The notes under the pieces were generated by a model. It had not been told where the DNA came from, ran no database searches, and was given only the letters and a program-made list of their open reading frames with translations. From NCBI RefSeq assembly GCF_000412695.1, contig NC_021499.1:5084001-5148000 (forward strand): a stretch of 64,000 bases of DNA, written 5' to 3'. The translations under genes were made by a program, and so were the position numbers. The stretch is from Pseudomonas resinovorans NBRC 106553. GTDB taxonomy: Bacteria > Pseudomonadota > Gammaproteobacteria > Pseudomonadales > Pseudomonadaceae. Below, piece by piece: positions 51,476 through 59,427 of this stretch; within the stretch, counting starts at the first letter, position 1; every line of letters begins with the position of its first letter.

Positions 51476-52417
51476 TCAGGCGTCGCGGGTCAGGAAGGTA
51501 TCGGCCAGCAACTGGTTGCGGGGCAGGCCGGCCAGGTACAGCCGGCGTGCGAACTCCTCGACGCTGGCGGGATGGCCGCAGAGTAAGGCGATGGTTTGGC
51601 GGGAGACAAGACGGAATTGCGCCAAAACCTCCGCCAACTCGGCCGCCGTGATCAGCCGGACATCCACGCCGGGATGGGCCGCAGCCAGTTCCGCCAGGGG
51701 TTCGGCGAGGTAATGGCCGCCAGGCTCATGGGCCAGGTGAATGACGCGGATCGGGCCCTGGTGATGGTGGCGCAGGGCTTCGCGCAGCAACCCCCAGAGC
51801 GGCGCCATGCCCGTGCCCGAGCCGAGCAACAGCAGAGGCCGGGTGTCCCAGTCGGGGTCGTAGTGCAAGGCGCCGCCATGGAGTTCCCCGAGGCGCAGCG
51901 CATCGCCCGGAACCAGGCGGCGGGCGCTGTCGCTGAACAGACCCGGCTTGCGGCAATCCAGGTGGAACTCCAGGTAGTCGTCAAGGCCGGGCACGCTGGC
52001 CAGAGAATAGGGCCGGGCGACGCCCGCCTCGTTCCACAGCAGCAGGTGCTGGCCGGCGGCGTAGCGCAACGGCCTTCGCGGCATGAGGCGCAGGCGCAGA
52101 ACGTCCGCAGCCGGCCAATGGATATCCAGCACCTCGGCTTCCAGGCCATCGCGGGCAGGGTCGAAGACTTCCACCACCAGGTCCTGCACCACCAGGCACT
52201 GGCAGGACAGCCGCCAGCCCTCGGCACGCTGGAAGCGGTCCAGGGCGTCTGGCATGGCGTCCGCCGGCTCGCCCGACAGGCAACGCACCATGCACGCATG
52301 GCAACTCCCGGCACGACAGCTGTAGGGCACCTTGCAACCGCCGGCGTTGAGGGCATCCAGCAGGTTGCTGGCGGGCGTCACCGTCCAGCGTCTTCCGGCT
52401 ACTTCGAGTTCAGGCAC
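51476..52417 (-). CDS. Ferredoxin-NAD(P)H reductase with N-terminal 2Fe-2S domain
   Basis: 313 residues. The N-terminal plant-type 2Fe-2S domain has ligands in PYSCRAGSCHACMVRC and LSCQCLVV. The FAD domain has the motif ARPYSLASVPG (RxYS). The NAD(P) part contains LLLLGSGTGMAPLWGLL and ends LLADTFLTRDA. This domain order is that of phenol hydroxylase or CDP-6-deoxy reductase (AscD)-type proteins. The start is a GTG at 52417, inside the cyclase gene (8-nt overlap), with GGAGGGG upstream. An electron acceptor is not evident nearby. Translational coupling to a diguanylate cyclase is notable. Confidence 0.88.
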   Translation of the reverse strand: MPELEVAGRRWTVTPASNLLDALNAGGCKVPYSCRAGSCHACMVRCLSGEPADAMPDALDRFQRAEGWRLSCQCLVVQDLVVEVFDPARDGLEAEVLDIHWPAADVLRLRLMPRRPLRYAAGQHLLLWNEAGVARPYSLASVPGLDDYLEFHLDCRKPGLFSDSARRLVPGDALRLGELHGGALHYDPDWDTRPLLLLGSGTGMAPLWGLLREALRHHHQGPIRVIHLAHEPGGHYLAEPLAELAAAHPGVDVRLITAAELAEVLAQFRLVSRQTIALLCGHPASVEEFARRLYLAGLPRNQLLADTFLTRDA

Positions 52418-53537
52418 CCTGCCCCTCCCAGGCGGCGTCGCAACGGTTACGTCCGCCGCGCTTTGCTCGATAGAGTGCCTGATCCGCGCGTTGCAGCGCA
52501 TCATCCAGCTCGTCGCCGGCGACCAGCAGGGTCATCCCGGCCGACAGGCTCAGCCGCTCCACCTGCACCCCCACCGGCTCGGCACTGGCGAAGGCCTCGC
52601 GCAGGCGCTCGCAACAGGCGGTGAGACGATCGGCATCGCAATTGGGCAGCAACAGGACGAACTCCTCGCCGCCATAGCGCGCCAGCACATCGCCGTCGCG
52701 CAGGCAGGCCCGCGCCACGGCGGCGAAGGTCTGCAGCACCCGGTCGCCGGCGGCGTGGCCGTGGACGTCGTTGATCCGTTTGAAATGGTCGAGGTCGATC
52801 AGCGCCAGGCCGTGGCGGCGGTTACCCGCCAGGTTGTCCAGCTCGCGGCCGGCCAGGCGCAGGAAATGTCGGCGGTTGTACAGGCCGGTCAGTTCATCAG
52901 TGGCGACCAGGTCTTCCAGCTGGCGCATCATGCCGCGCAGGGTGTCCTGGTGCGCCTGTAGCGCAAAGCGGCGTTGGCGCATGCGCTGGCGCAGGGCCTG
53001 GACATAGCTGGCGAACAGGCTCAGCCAGACCATCAGCACGAACAGCACGCAGACCTGCAGCAGCGCGAGCGCCGGATTGGACAGCTGCATCCGGTAGGCT
53101 TCGACGAGGTTCAGCCCGCAGAAGGCGAAGAAGCCTATCGCCGCGCAACGGGTGAACACCCGGGGTTTGAGCTGGAACACGCCGAACAGCATGATCAGCG
53201 CATAGACCGTCAGCAGCGTGCCCCGGGCGTTATCGGCCATGGACATGAGCCAGGTGCTCCAGCCCAGGGCCAGCAGTACCTGGAATTCGGTCAGGCTGGG
53301 GTCGGAAAAGCGCAGGTTGCGACCGCTGACGAACAGCCACAACAGCACCAGCTGGGACAACGCCACCAGGCCGGTGCCCAGCAGCGCGACACTCGCCGGT
53401 ACGCGGAACAGGCCGCCGAACAAGGCGACCCAGCACAGCAGCACGACCATCGAATAGGTGGCCACGGCCATGCCAAAGCGCTTCAGGAGCAGACTCTGCA
53501 AGGATCTATGGGTGATCCGCTGGCTCGATGGGCTCAT
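52410..53537 (-). CDS. Membrane diguanylate cyclase (SadC-like)
   Basis: 375 residues from the ATG at 53537 (MSPSSQRITHRSLQ), preceded by AAGGAGCCC. Five or six membrane helices fill residues about 20-190, then a short coiled coil (ASYVQALRQRMRQRRFALQA) and the GGDEF domain: ATDELTGLYNRRHFLRLA, ALIDLDHFKRINDVHGHAAG, active site ARYGGEEFVLLLP, ending ALYRAKRGGRNR. An I-site RDGD precedes GGEEF by five residues. Its place between the ferredoxin reductase and fumarase matches sadC (PA4332) of P. aeruginosa as I remember it. PAO1 SadC is longer, so orthology is probable rather than certain. Confidence 0.9.
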   Translation of the reverse strand: MSPSSQRITHRSLQSLLLKRFGMAVATYSMVVLLCWVALFGGLFRVPASVALLGTGLVALSQLVLLWLFVSGRNLRFSDPSLTEFQVLLALGWSTWLMSMADNARGTLLTVYALIMLFGVFQLKPRVFTRCAAIGFFAFCGLNLVEAYRMQLSNPALALLQVCVLFVLMVWLSLFASYVQALRQRMRQRRFALQAHQDTLRGMMRQLEDLVATDELTGLYNRRHFLRLAGRELDNLAGNRRHGLALIDLDHFKRINDVHGHAAGDRVLQTFAAVARACLRDGDVLARYGGEEFVLLLPNCDADRLTACCERLREAFASAEPVGVQVERLSLSAGMTLLVAGDELDDALQRADQALYRAKRGGRNRCDAAWEGQGA

Positions 53538-53577
53538 GGGCTCCTTCCCGTAATGGCACCATGCCTCCAATGTACGC

Positions 53578-53673
53578 TTGTGATCACAAATTGCCTAGTA
53601 CGTGCCAAGTGTCCGGCTACCGACCAAGGTCGACTACCGGCGACTGTGCCACGCCGGTAGCACGCGCTATACT
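53578..53673 (+). promoter_or_regulatory. Promoter and operator region of the fumarase gene
   Basis: The 215-bp gap between the divergent cyclase and fumarase genes holds a perfect palindrome TTGTGATCACAA (53578-53589). It also holds the inverted repeat CGACC-AA-GGTCG (53621-53632) and the hairpin CTACCGGCG/CGCCGGTAG (53634-53660). A -10 hexamer TATACT (53668-53673) lies 17 bp after a weak TGTGCC. The hairpin overlaps the -35 region. The fumarase ATG has AAGAGGAGCGCC. Confidence 0.5.
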
Positions 53674-53752
53674 GCCGCGCCTTTTTAGCCCGCAAGCGCG
53701 CCGGGCCGTGGCTCGGCGCTGCTCTGATGTTCCCTCCAAGAGGAGCGCCTCC

Positions 53753-55276
53753 ATGACCGTGATCAAGCAAGACGATCTGATCCAGAGTGTCGCCGACGCC
53801 CTGCAGTTCATTTCCTACTACCACCCCCTCGACTTCATCCAGGCCATGCACGAGGCCTACCTGCGCGAAGAGTCGCCCGCCGCGCGCGACTCCATGGCGC
53901 AGATCCTGATCAACTCGCGCATGTGCGCCACCGGCCACCGCCCGATCTGCCAGGACACCGGTATCGTCACCGTGTTCGTCCGCGTCGGCATGGATGTTCG
54001 CTGGGACGGCGCCACCATGAGCGTGGACGACATGATCAACGAGGGCGTGCGTCGCGCCTACAACCTGCCGGAAAACGTCCTGCGCGCCTCCATCCTGGCG
54101 GACCCGGCCGGCGCCCGTAAGAACACCAAGGACAACACCCCGGCGGTCATCCACTACTCCATCGTTCCCGGCAACACCGTGGAAGTGGACGTGGCGGCCA
54201 AGGGCGGCGGCTCCGAGAACAAGTCGAAGATGGCCATGCTCAACCCGTCCGACTCCATCGTCGACTGGGTCCTGAAGACCGTCCCGACCATGGGCGCCGG
54301 CTGGTGCCCGCCGGGCATGCTCGGCATCGGCATCGGCGGCACCGCCGAGAAAGCCGCGGTGATGGCCAAGGAAGTGCTGATGGAGTCCATCGACATCCAT
54401 GAGCTGAAAGCCCGCGGCCCGCAGAACAAGATCGAGGAAATGCGCCTCGAACTGTTCGACAAGGTCAACCAGTTGGGCATCGGTGCCCAGGGCCTGGGCG
54501 GCCTGACCACCGTGCTCGACGTGAAGATCATGGACTACCCGACCCACGCCGCTTCCCTGCCGGTGTGCATGATCCCCAACTGCGCCGCCACCCGTCACGC
54601 CCACTTCGTGCTCGACGGCTCCGGCCCGGCCGAGCTGGAAGCGCCGCCGCTGGACGCCTACCCGGAAATCGTCTGGGAAGCCGGCCCCTCGGCCCGCCGT
54701 GTCGACCTCGACACCCTGACCCCGGAAGAAGTGCAGAGCTGGAAGCCGGGCGAAACCGTCCTGCTCAACGGCAAGATGCTCACCGGCCGCGACGCTGCGC
54801 ACAAGCGCATGGTCGACATGCTGAACAAGGGTGAAACCCTGCCGGTGGACCTCAAGGGCCGCTTCATCTACTACGTCGGCCCGGTCGATCCGGTTGGCGA
54901 CGAAGTGGTTGGTCCGGCTGGCCCGACCACCGCGACCCGCATGGACAAGTTCACCCGCCAGATCCTCGAGCAGACCGGCCTGCTGGGCATGATCGGCAAG
55001 TCCGAGCGTGGCCCCATCGCCATCGACGCGATCAAGGACAACAAGGCCGTCTACCTGATGGCCGTCGGCGGCGCCGCCTACCTGGTGGCCCAGGCGATCA
55101 AGAAGTCCAAGGTCCTGGCCTTCGCCGAACTGGGCATGGAAGCCATCTACGAGTTCGAAGTGAAGGACATGCCGGTCACCGTCGCCGTCGACACCAAGGG
55201 CGAATCGGTGCACATCACCGGCCCGGCGATCTGGCAACAGAAGATCGCCGAGAACCTGGCGGTGGAAGTGAAGTAA
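53753..55276 (+). CDS. Fumarate hydratase, class I (iron-sulfur)
   Basis: 507 residues from the ATG at 53753 (MTVIKQDDLIQSVADALQFI). Class I, FumA/B-like: ATGHRPICQDTGIVTVFVRV contains one 4Fe-4S ligand, further cysteines are in AGWCPPGMLGIGIGGTAEKA and PVCMIPNCAATRHAHFVLDG. The C-terminal beta domain has GRDAAHKRMVDML, DPVGDEVVGPAGPTTATRMD and MIGKSERGPIAIDAI. It interconverts fumarate and malate in the TCA cycle. Unlike class II FumC it is sensitive to oxidants. It is single, with a terminator after it. Confidence 0.95.
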   Translation: MTVIKQDDLIQSVADALQFISYYHPLDFIQAMHEAYLREESPAARDSMAQILINSRMCATGHRPICQDTGIVTVFVRVGMDVRWDGATMSVDDMINEGVRRAYNLPENVLRASILADPAGARKNTKDNTPAVIHYSIVPGNTVEVDVAAKGGGSENKSKMAMLNPSDSIVDWVLKTVPTMGAGWCPPGMLGIGIGGTAEKAAVMAKEVLMESIDIHELKARGPQNKIEEMRLELFDKVNQLGIGAQGLGGLTTVLDVKIMDYPTHAASLPVCMIPNCAATRHAHFVLDGSGPAELEAPPLDAYPEIVWEAGPSARRVDLDTLTPEEVQSWKPGETVLLNGKMLTGRDAAHKRMVDMLNKGETLPVDLKGRFIYYVGPVDPVGDEVVGPAGPTTATRMDKFTRQILEQTGLLGMIGKSERGPIAIDAIKDNKAVYLMAVGGAAYLVAQAIKKSKVLAFAELGMEAIYEFEVKDMPVTVAVDTKGESVHITGPAIWQQKIAENLAVEVK

Positions 55277-55293
55277 GCCTCCAGCGCTGCATG

Positions 55294-55322
55294 AAAAAGC
55301 CCGGTCTTGTGCCGGGCTTTTT
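55294..55322. terminator. Intrinsic terminator between fumarase and the lipoprotein gene
   Basis: AAAAGCCCGG-TCTTGTG-CCGGGCTTTTT with A-run and T-run, active in both directions for these convergent genes. A degenerate second copy (GCCTTGTGCCGGGCTTTTTC) lies at about 56128-56166. Confidence 0.88.
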
Positions 55323-55353
55323 CGTTTCCATCGTCCGCTCGGACGGGTATGGA

Positions 55354-56034
55354 TCAACCTCCCCAGAGCATTTCCTGCATGCTCATTCGTCCACGCTGCT
55401 TCTGCACGACCTCGGTGGGAAGCTCATCCACGAAGAACTCACGCTTGATCCAGGCGGCCTTGGGCGTGGCGTTCTGCACGGTCTTGAACAAGCCTGGCTC
55501 ACGCTTACGCGCCAAGGCCAGATCCCGTTCCGCCTCATCCTGCAACAGGAAGAGCGGTGTGCCCTTCACGCCCCCCATCGGCCCCTGTCCTTCAGAGGCG
55601 ACCGCGCGGTAATTGCCCAGGTAGGTGGTTTCACCGGCGCGCACGGTGAAGGGTATGGAGAATGGTGCACCAGCGGAGTAGACGACCTGGTTGTAGATAG
55701 TCGCGTGGAAGTTCACGAACTCGTACTCGCCTGGCGCGAGCTTGGCAGTCAGCACACGCCCCTCTTCCTGCTCGGTCACGTAGTCCGGCTTGGAGACGAG
55801 CTCAAATAGCGGCGGGTAGACGAAGCGACTGAGTTCGTCCAGCTTGCCGGCATTGAACATGGAACGCTTGTAGTAGAGCGCAACGCTGTAGTACTGGGCG
55901 CCGGCCGTCCCACCCAGGCCGATCACGACATGACCGACATCGTCCCCTCGGTAGTCGTCTTCCAGGTTGAGACCAGTCAGGGATTTGCAGCCGGCCAGAA
56001 CCAGCAGGGATAGCAATAGACAGGCGTACTTCAT
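55354..56034 (-). CDS. DUF2846-like lipoprotein of unknown function
   Basis: 226 residues from the ATG at 56034. The lipoprotein signal is MKYACLLLSLLVLAGC (Cys16). The mature part has DDVGHVVIGLGGTAGAQYYS, then VALYYKRSMFNAGKL, LAPGEYEFVNFHATIYNQVV and PFTVRAGETTYLGNYRAV, a beta-sandwich pattern seen in DUF2846-type envelope lipoproteins. The C-terminus IKREFFVDELPTEVVQKQRG is not recognised. No function can be assigned. The gene is flanked on both sides by similar terminator sequences, which suggests it arrived by insertion or duplication. Confidence 0.75.
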   Translation of the reverse strand: MKYACLLLSLLVLAGCKSLTGLNLEDDYRGDDVGHVVIGLGGTAGAQYYSVALYYKRSMFNAGKLDELSRFVYPPLFELVSKPDYVTEQEEGRVLTAKLAPGEYEFVNFHATIYNQVVYSAGAPFSIPFTVRAGETTYLGNYRAVASEGQGPMGGVKGTPLFLLQDEAERDLALARKREPGLFKTVQNATPKAAWIKREFFVDELPTEVVQKQRGRMSMQEMLWGG

Positions 56035-56127
56035 CGGGCGTCCGTACCTCGCGGTGAATTGAGTCCGGGATAGTAGTCGGTCGTTACTCATTACGGATAC
56101 AAAGCAGGGTCAGCCCCCCTGAACGTT

Positions 56128-56166
56128 GCATGAAACGGCCCAGCCTTGTGCCGGGCTTTTTCGTTT
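56128..56166. repeat. Second, degenerate copy of the fumarase terminator
   Basis: GCATGAAACGGCCCAGCCTT and the following GTGCCGGGCTTTTTCGTTTT repeat the sequence at about 55289-55328 with a few changes that weaken the stem. The two copies are in direct orientation and bracket the lipoprotein gene. Confidence 0.65.
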
Positions 56167-56176
56167 TGCGCCCGCC

Positions 56177-56261
56177 GTAGGATGGGTAGAGCGGAGCGAA
56201 ACCCATCGGACATCGCTGATGGGTTTCGCAGGCTCGCGGAACGCCGCCCGACCCATCCTAC
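56177..56261. repeat. Four-arm intergenic repeat, gatgggt type (second copy)
   Basis: Outer arms GTAGGATGGGT and ACCCATCCTAC; inner hairpin GCGAAACCCATC (56196-56207) and GATGGGTTTCGC (56218-56229), perfect over 12 bp. Compared with 22294-22380 the inner stem has a compensated T-A to A-T change. It ends 5 nt before the C-N hydrolase stop. Confidence 0.8.
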
Positions 56262-56265
56262 AAAG

Positions 56266-57144
56266 TCAGCAGAGCCTTGCCTTTTCGAACTGCTCCGGCC
56301 AGTCCCGGCGGGTGAACACCTGGCCCTCGGCGCGCACCCGGCGCACCGCTTCCAGGTCAAAGTCGCAGATCAGCCACTGGCTGGCGGCCGGGCACAACTC
56401 GGCGCTTTCGGCGAACACCCCGTTGCTCGGCATGCCATGGTCCGGCGGCACATAGAGGCCGGCGCGGCCGATGTTTTCGTCGAGCGCCGGCGACCAGGGT
56501 GCCAGGCCCACGGTGGGCGCCTGCAGCACGGCGATCTGGTTTTCCAGGGCGCGGGCCTGGGCGCCGATGCGTACGCGGTGGTAGCCGGCCTCGGTGTCGG
56601 TGCAGCTGGGGGCGAGGATCAGGTCAACGCCGCTTGCGGCCAGGGTGCGGGCCAGCAGGGGGAACTCGTTGTCGTAGCAGATCAGGATGCCCAGCCGCCC
56701 CAGGCTGGTGTCGAACACCTTGAGCCCCTGCCCAGCCGCGATGCCCCATTGCTCGCGCTCGAAGCGGGTCATGATCAGCTTGTCCTGATGGCCCAGCTCG
56801 CCACCGGGGCCGAACAGCCAGGCGCGGTTGCGGTACATACCGTCGGCGTCGCGCACCGGCAGGCTGCCGGGCTGCAGGTAGACGCCAAGCCTGGCGGCGA
56901 TGCCGATGCACAGGGTGCGCCAGTCCTGCAGCAGCGGCTGGATGCCGGCGATGGACGCCTGCAGATCGCCGCGCTCTTCCGGCGCTAGCTGGCCGGCAAG
57001 CACCAGGCCGGCGTATTCCGGCAGCACCAGCAGGCGCGCGCCCTGCCCCGCCGCCTCGGCACAGAGGGTCTCCAGGTGCTCGGCGTAGGCAGCCCAGCTT
57101 TCATGCAGTTCGATGGCGTACTGGCAGGCGGCGATCCTGATCAT
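56266..57144 (-). CDS. Carbon-nitrogen hydrolase (nitrilase superfamily)
   Basis: 292 residues from the ATG at 57144. The Glu-Lys-Cys triad is visible: Glu in LLVLPEYAGLVLAG, Lys in LGHQDKLIMTRFEREQ, Cys in LGILICYDNEFPLLA. Other conserved parts are APSCTDTEAGYHRVRIGAQA and ARALENQIAVLQAP. It hydrolyses a nitrile or an amide; substrate unknown. The ATG overlaps the upstream GNAT stop by 4 nt (ATGA). GNAT plus nitrilase pairs, or fusions, occur in several bacteria and suggest an N-acyl or amide pathway. Confidence 0.9.
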   Translation of the reverse strand: MIRIAACQYAIELHESWAAYAEHLETLCAEAAGQGARLLVLPEYAGLVLAGQLAPEERGDLQASIAGIQPLLQDWRTLCIGIAARLGVYLQPGSLPVRDADGMYRNRAWLFGPGGELGHQDKLIMTRFEREQWGIAAGQGLKVFDTSLGRLGILICYDNEFPLLARTLAASGVDLILAPSCTDTEAGYHRVRIGAQARALENQIAVLQAPTVGLAPWSPALDENIGRAGLYVPPDHGMPSNGVFAESAELCPAASQWLICDFDLEAVRRVRAEGQVFTRRDWPEQFEKARLC

Positions 57145-57731
57145 GGCGCGATCTCCTTGAGCCAGAAGGACATGGGCTTGGCCGACTCCGCATCCTCGTC
57201 GAGATCGCGCCACTGGTACTCGGTGCGCAGTTCCGGGTGATGGCGATAGCCACGCCGCGCCCAGAACGCGTTGAGTGGCTGAAACGCAGGGGGACGTCGG
57301 GGATGGTCCGCCGGACGCTCCACGGCGCAGAAGGCGCAATGGCTGAAACGCCCCAGTTCCTGCGCATAGCCCTCGCGCTCGGCAAAGAAGCGCACGCCCA
57401 GCCCCGTGCCGCGATACTCGGCCAGCAGCACCGACTCGCCGAAATAGAAGATCCGCGCAGGGTCCCAGCCCTGCTGGCGGAACGGCCGCTTGAACTCGTC
57501 CGTTTCATCCGCCATCGGCAGGCCCGTGGCAGCGCCGACGACACGCTGGCCATCCAGGGCCAGGACGAACAGGCTCTCCGGCGAATCGGCGTAGGTCGAC
57601 AGGTAGCGCGCTTCGTATTCCAGCGTGCCGTCGTACAGGTAGGGAAACTCGCGGAACACCGTCAGCCTCAGGTGTGCAAGGTCTTCGATATGGGGCGCGA
57701 TGGCGGCGCCCTGGAGAAGGCGTATCTGCAT
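57141..57731 (-). CDS. GNAT family N-acetyltransferase
   Basis: 196 residues. The acetyl-CoA loop is AEYRGTGLGVRFFAEREGYA (RGxGxG type), preceded by the beta4 strand RIFYFGESVLL. The N-terminal region IEDLAHLRLTVFREFPYLYD and the C-terminus FWARRGYRHHPELRTEYQWR fit the family. The acceptor is unknown. It is the first gene of a translationally coupled pair with the nitrilase-like gene and diverges from the NTF2-like gene. Confidence 0.9.
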   Translation of the reverse strand: MQIRLLQGAAIAPHIEDLAHLRLTVFREFPYLYDGTLEYEARYLSTYADSPESLFVLALDGQRVVGAATGLPMADETDEFKRPFRQQGWDPARIFYFGESVLLAEYRGTGLGVRFFAEREGYAQELGRFSHCAFCAVERPADHPRRPPAFQPLNAFWARRGYRHHPELRTEYQWRDLDEDAESAKPMSFWLKEIAP

Positions 57732-57844
57732 GGGAGCGGTCGCTCTGGCGATGTGGATGACGCCCCTGGCTAAGCCGGGCCCGACTCAAGACCCTATCAT
57801 GCCGTGCACGGACCGAATGACCCCATTGCGACAGGAACCCAACC

Positions 57845-58243
57845 ATGACCGCTACCGAACTGGTGCAAGCCTATTACGACGCCTTCAACGCCGGGGACAT
57901 GCCTGCCTTCCTCGCCCTGCTCAGCGAGGACGTGGTGCATGACATCAACCAGGGTGATCGGCAAATGGGCAAGGCGGCCTTCGCGGCCTTCATGGACAAG
58001 ATGAACCGCTGCTACAAGGAGCGGCTGTCCGACATAGTGGTCATGCAGAGCGCCGACGGCAGCCGCGCCGCCGCCGAGTTCGTGGTGCATGGCCAGTACC
58101 TGGCCAACGACGAGGGCCTGCCGCCGGCCCAGGGCCAGACCTACGTGCTGCCGGCAGGGGCCTTCTTCCATATCCACTGCGGCAAGATCGCCCGCGTGAC
58201 CAACTACTACAACCTCAACGACTGGGTCGAGCAGGTCTGCTGA
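57845..58243 (+). CDS. NTF2-like/SnoaL-type polyketide-cyclase fold protein
   Basis: 132 residues of the NTF2-like fold: MTATELVQAYYDAFNAGDMP, AFLALLSEDVVHDINQGDRQ, GKAAFAAFMDKMNRCY and KIARVTNYYNLNDWVEQV. The FNAGD and HDINQG motifs recur in ketosteroid-isomerase-related proteins of unknown substrate. It stands alone and is followed 6 nt later by the second MITE-like copy. Confidence 0.86.
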   Translation: MTATELVQAYYDAFNAGDMPAFLALLSEDVVHDINQGDRQMGKAAFAAFMDKMNRCYKERLSDIVVMQSADGSRAAAEFVVHGQYLANDEGLPPAQGQTYVLPAGAFFHIHCGKIARVTNYYNLNDWVEQVC

Positions 58244-58249
58244 TGCAGC

Positions 58250-58380
58250 CTGCTGCGCGTCGGCGATACGGCGTTATAAACAACCTCGGAATGCTCATTT
58301 ACAGTCGTAAACTCGCGTGCGAGCCCAGTCCGCTTCCTCGGCTGTTTATGCCTTGTCTCGCTCTAGCTCGCGGGGCTGCT
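58250..58380. mobile_element. Second copy of the MITE-like element (inverted orientation)
   Basis: The reverse complement shares long blocks with 25257-25395: GCGAGCTAGAGC, AAACAG..GAGGAAGCGGA, GAGTTTACGACTGTAAATGA and GAGCATTCCGAG, then CCGACGCGCAGCAG. The inner stem is here ATAAACAACC (58276-58285) with GGCTGTTTAT (58340-58349), so both arms changed together. An extra 14-nt segment is present near the centre, and the outermost ends have diverged. Confidence 0.7.
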
Positions 58381-58683
58381 ACTTTTCTGCGCCCGCGCCT
58401 TCGGCAGCTCCACCACCGTGGCGCGACGCTGGGCCAGGTAGCGGGTGCAGCTGACCCGCAGGAAAGAGGCGAAGTTGACCACCTCACCCCGGTAGTCCAT
58501 CACCTCGTCGTAGAGCTTGGTGATCAGTTGGTTGGTGGTCATGCCGTCCACTTCGGCGATTTCCCGCAGGATGTCCCAGAACTGGTTCTCCAGGCGCAGG
58601 GTGGTGACCACCCCGCGAATGCGCAGCGAGCGCGAGCGGGACTCGTAGAGGATGGGATCAGCCTTGACGTAGAGCTCGCACAT
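58363..58683 (-). CDS. Ribbon-helix-helix domain protein
   Basis: 106 residues from the ATG at 58683, preceded by AGGAGGCCCGCC. The RHH-like segment is RIRGVVTTLRLENQFWDILR followed by EIAEVDGMTTNQLITKLYDE, then a short C-terminal region FASFLRVSCTRYLAQRRATV. It may be a small DNA-binding regulator of the RHH_4-like family; no target is known. The final codons (SSPAS and the TAG) come from the MITE-like element at 58250-58380, so the natural C-terminus was probably changed by insertion of that repeat. Confidence 0.82.
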   Translation of the reverse strand: MCELYVKADPILYESRSRSLRIRGVVTTLRLENQFWDILREIAEVDGMTTNQLITKLYDEVMDYRGEVVNFASFLRVSCTRYLAQRRATVVELPKARAQKSSSPAS

Positions 58684-58752
58684 GGCGGGCCTCCTGAGCT
58701 GTGGATAAATCCGTGGGGGCGAATTCCTTCGCGATTGCGGGACGATGGGTAG
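58684..58752. other. Short gap with a degenerate REP core
   Basis: Contains GGGGGCGAATTCCTTCGCGA, a mutated form of the GCGAATTCATTCGC repeat, ahead of the tandem array. The promoter of the ribbon-helix-helix gene must lie here or within the array. Confidence 0.5.
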
Positions 58753-59427
58753 CCCGGATGCAATCCGGGTAGGTTGGCGCAGAGCGCAGCGAAGCCCAAC
58801 ATGTCGGCGCCTGATGTTGGGCTTCGCGTAGCTCAGCCACAACCTACGGTCAGAGTTCGATCTTCGTCCCCAACAGCTTGAGGAAACCCGCCAGCCAGGC
58901 GGGATGCGCCGGCCTCCCGGTAGCCCGGATGCAATCCGGGTAGGTTGGCGCAGAGCGCAGCGAAGCCCAACATTTCGCCGCTTGGTGTTGGGCTTCGCAC
59001 AGCTCAGCCACAACCTAAGGTCAGAGCTCGATCTTTGTCCCCAGCAGCTTGAGGAAGGCCGCCAGCCAGGCGGGATGCGCCGGCCTCCCGGTAGCCCGGA
59101 TGCAATCCGGGTAGGTTGGCGCAGAGCGCAGCGAAGCCCAACATTTCGCCGCTTGGTGTTGGGCTTCGCACAGCTCAGCCACAACCTAAGGTCAGAGCTC
59201 GATCTTTGTCCCCAGCAGCTTGAGGAAAGCGGCCAGCCAGGCGGGATGCGCCGGCCTCCCGGTAGCCCGGATGCAATCCGGGTAGGTTGGCGCAGAGCGC
59301 AGCGAAGCCCAACATTTCGCCGCTTGGTGTTGGGCTTCGCACAGCTCAGCCACAACCTACGGTCAGAGCTCGATCTTTGTCCCCAGCAGCTTGAGGAAAG
59401 CGGCCAGCCACGCGGGATGCGCCGGCC
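58753..59427. repeat. 171-bp tandem array including duplicated 3' ends of the PfpI gene
   Basis: The mark TCAGAG(C/T)TCGATCTT occurs at 58850, 59021, 59192 and 59363, exactly 171 bp apart. Each unit holds a copy of the last ~65 nt of the PfpI coding sequence. It then holds a CCCGGAT-GCA-ATCCGGG hairpin and a four-arm gttggg-type element (for example 58769-58847). The copy at 59363 is the real gene end. Copies become less similar with distance from the gene. Because 171 is a multiple of three, long open frames run through the array on both strands, but they are not genes. Confidence 0.9.

Noticed and set aside
53578..53589. CRP/Vfr binding site (TGTGA..TCACA)
   Set aside because: The two half-sites have no spacer; true sites need about 6 bp.
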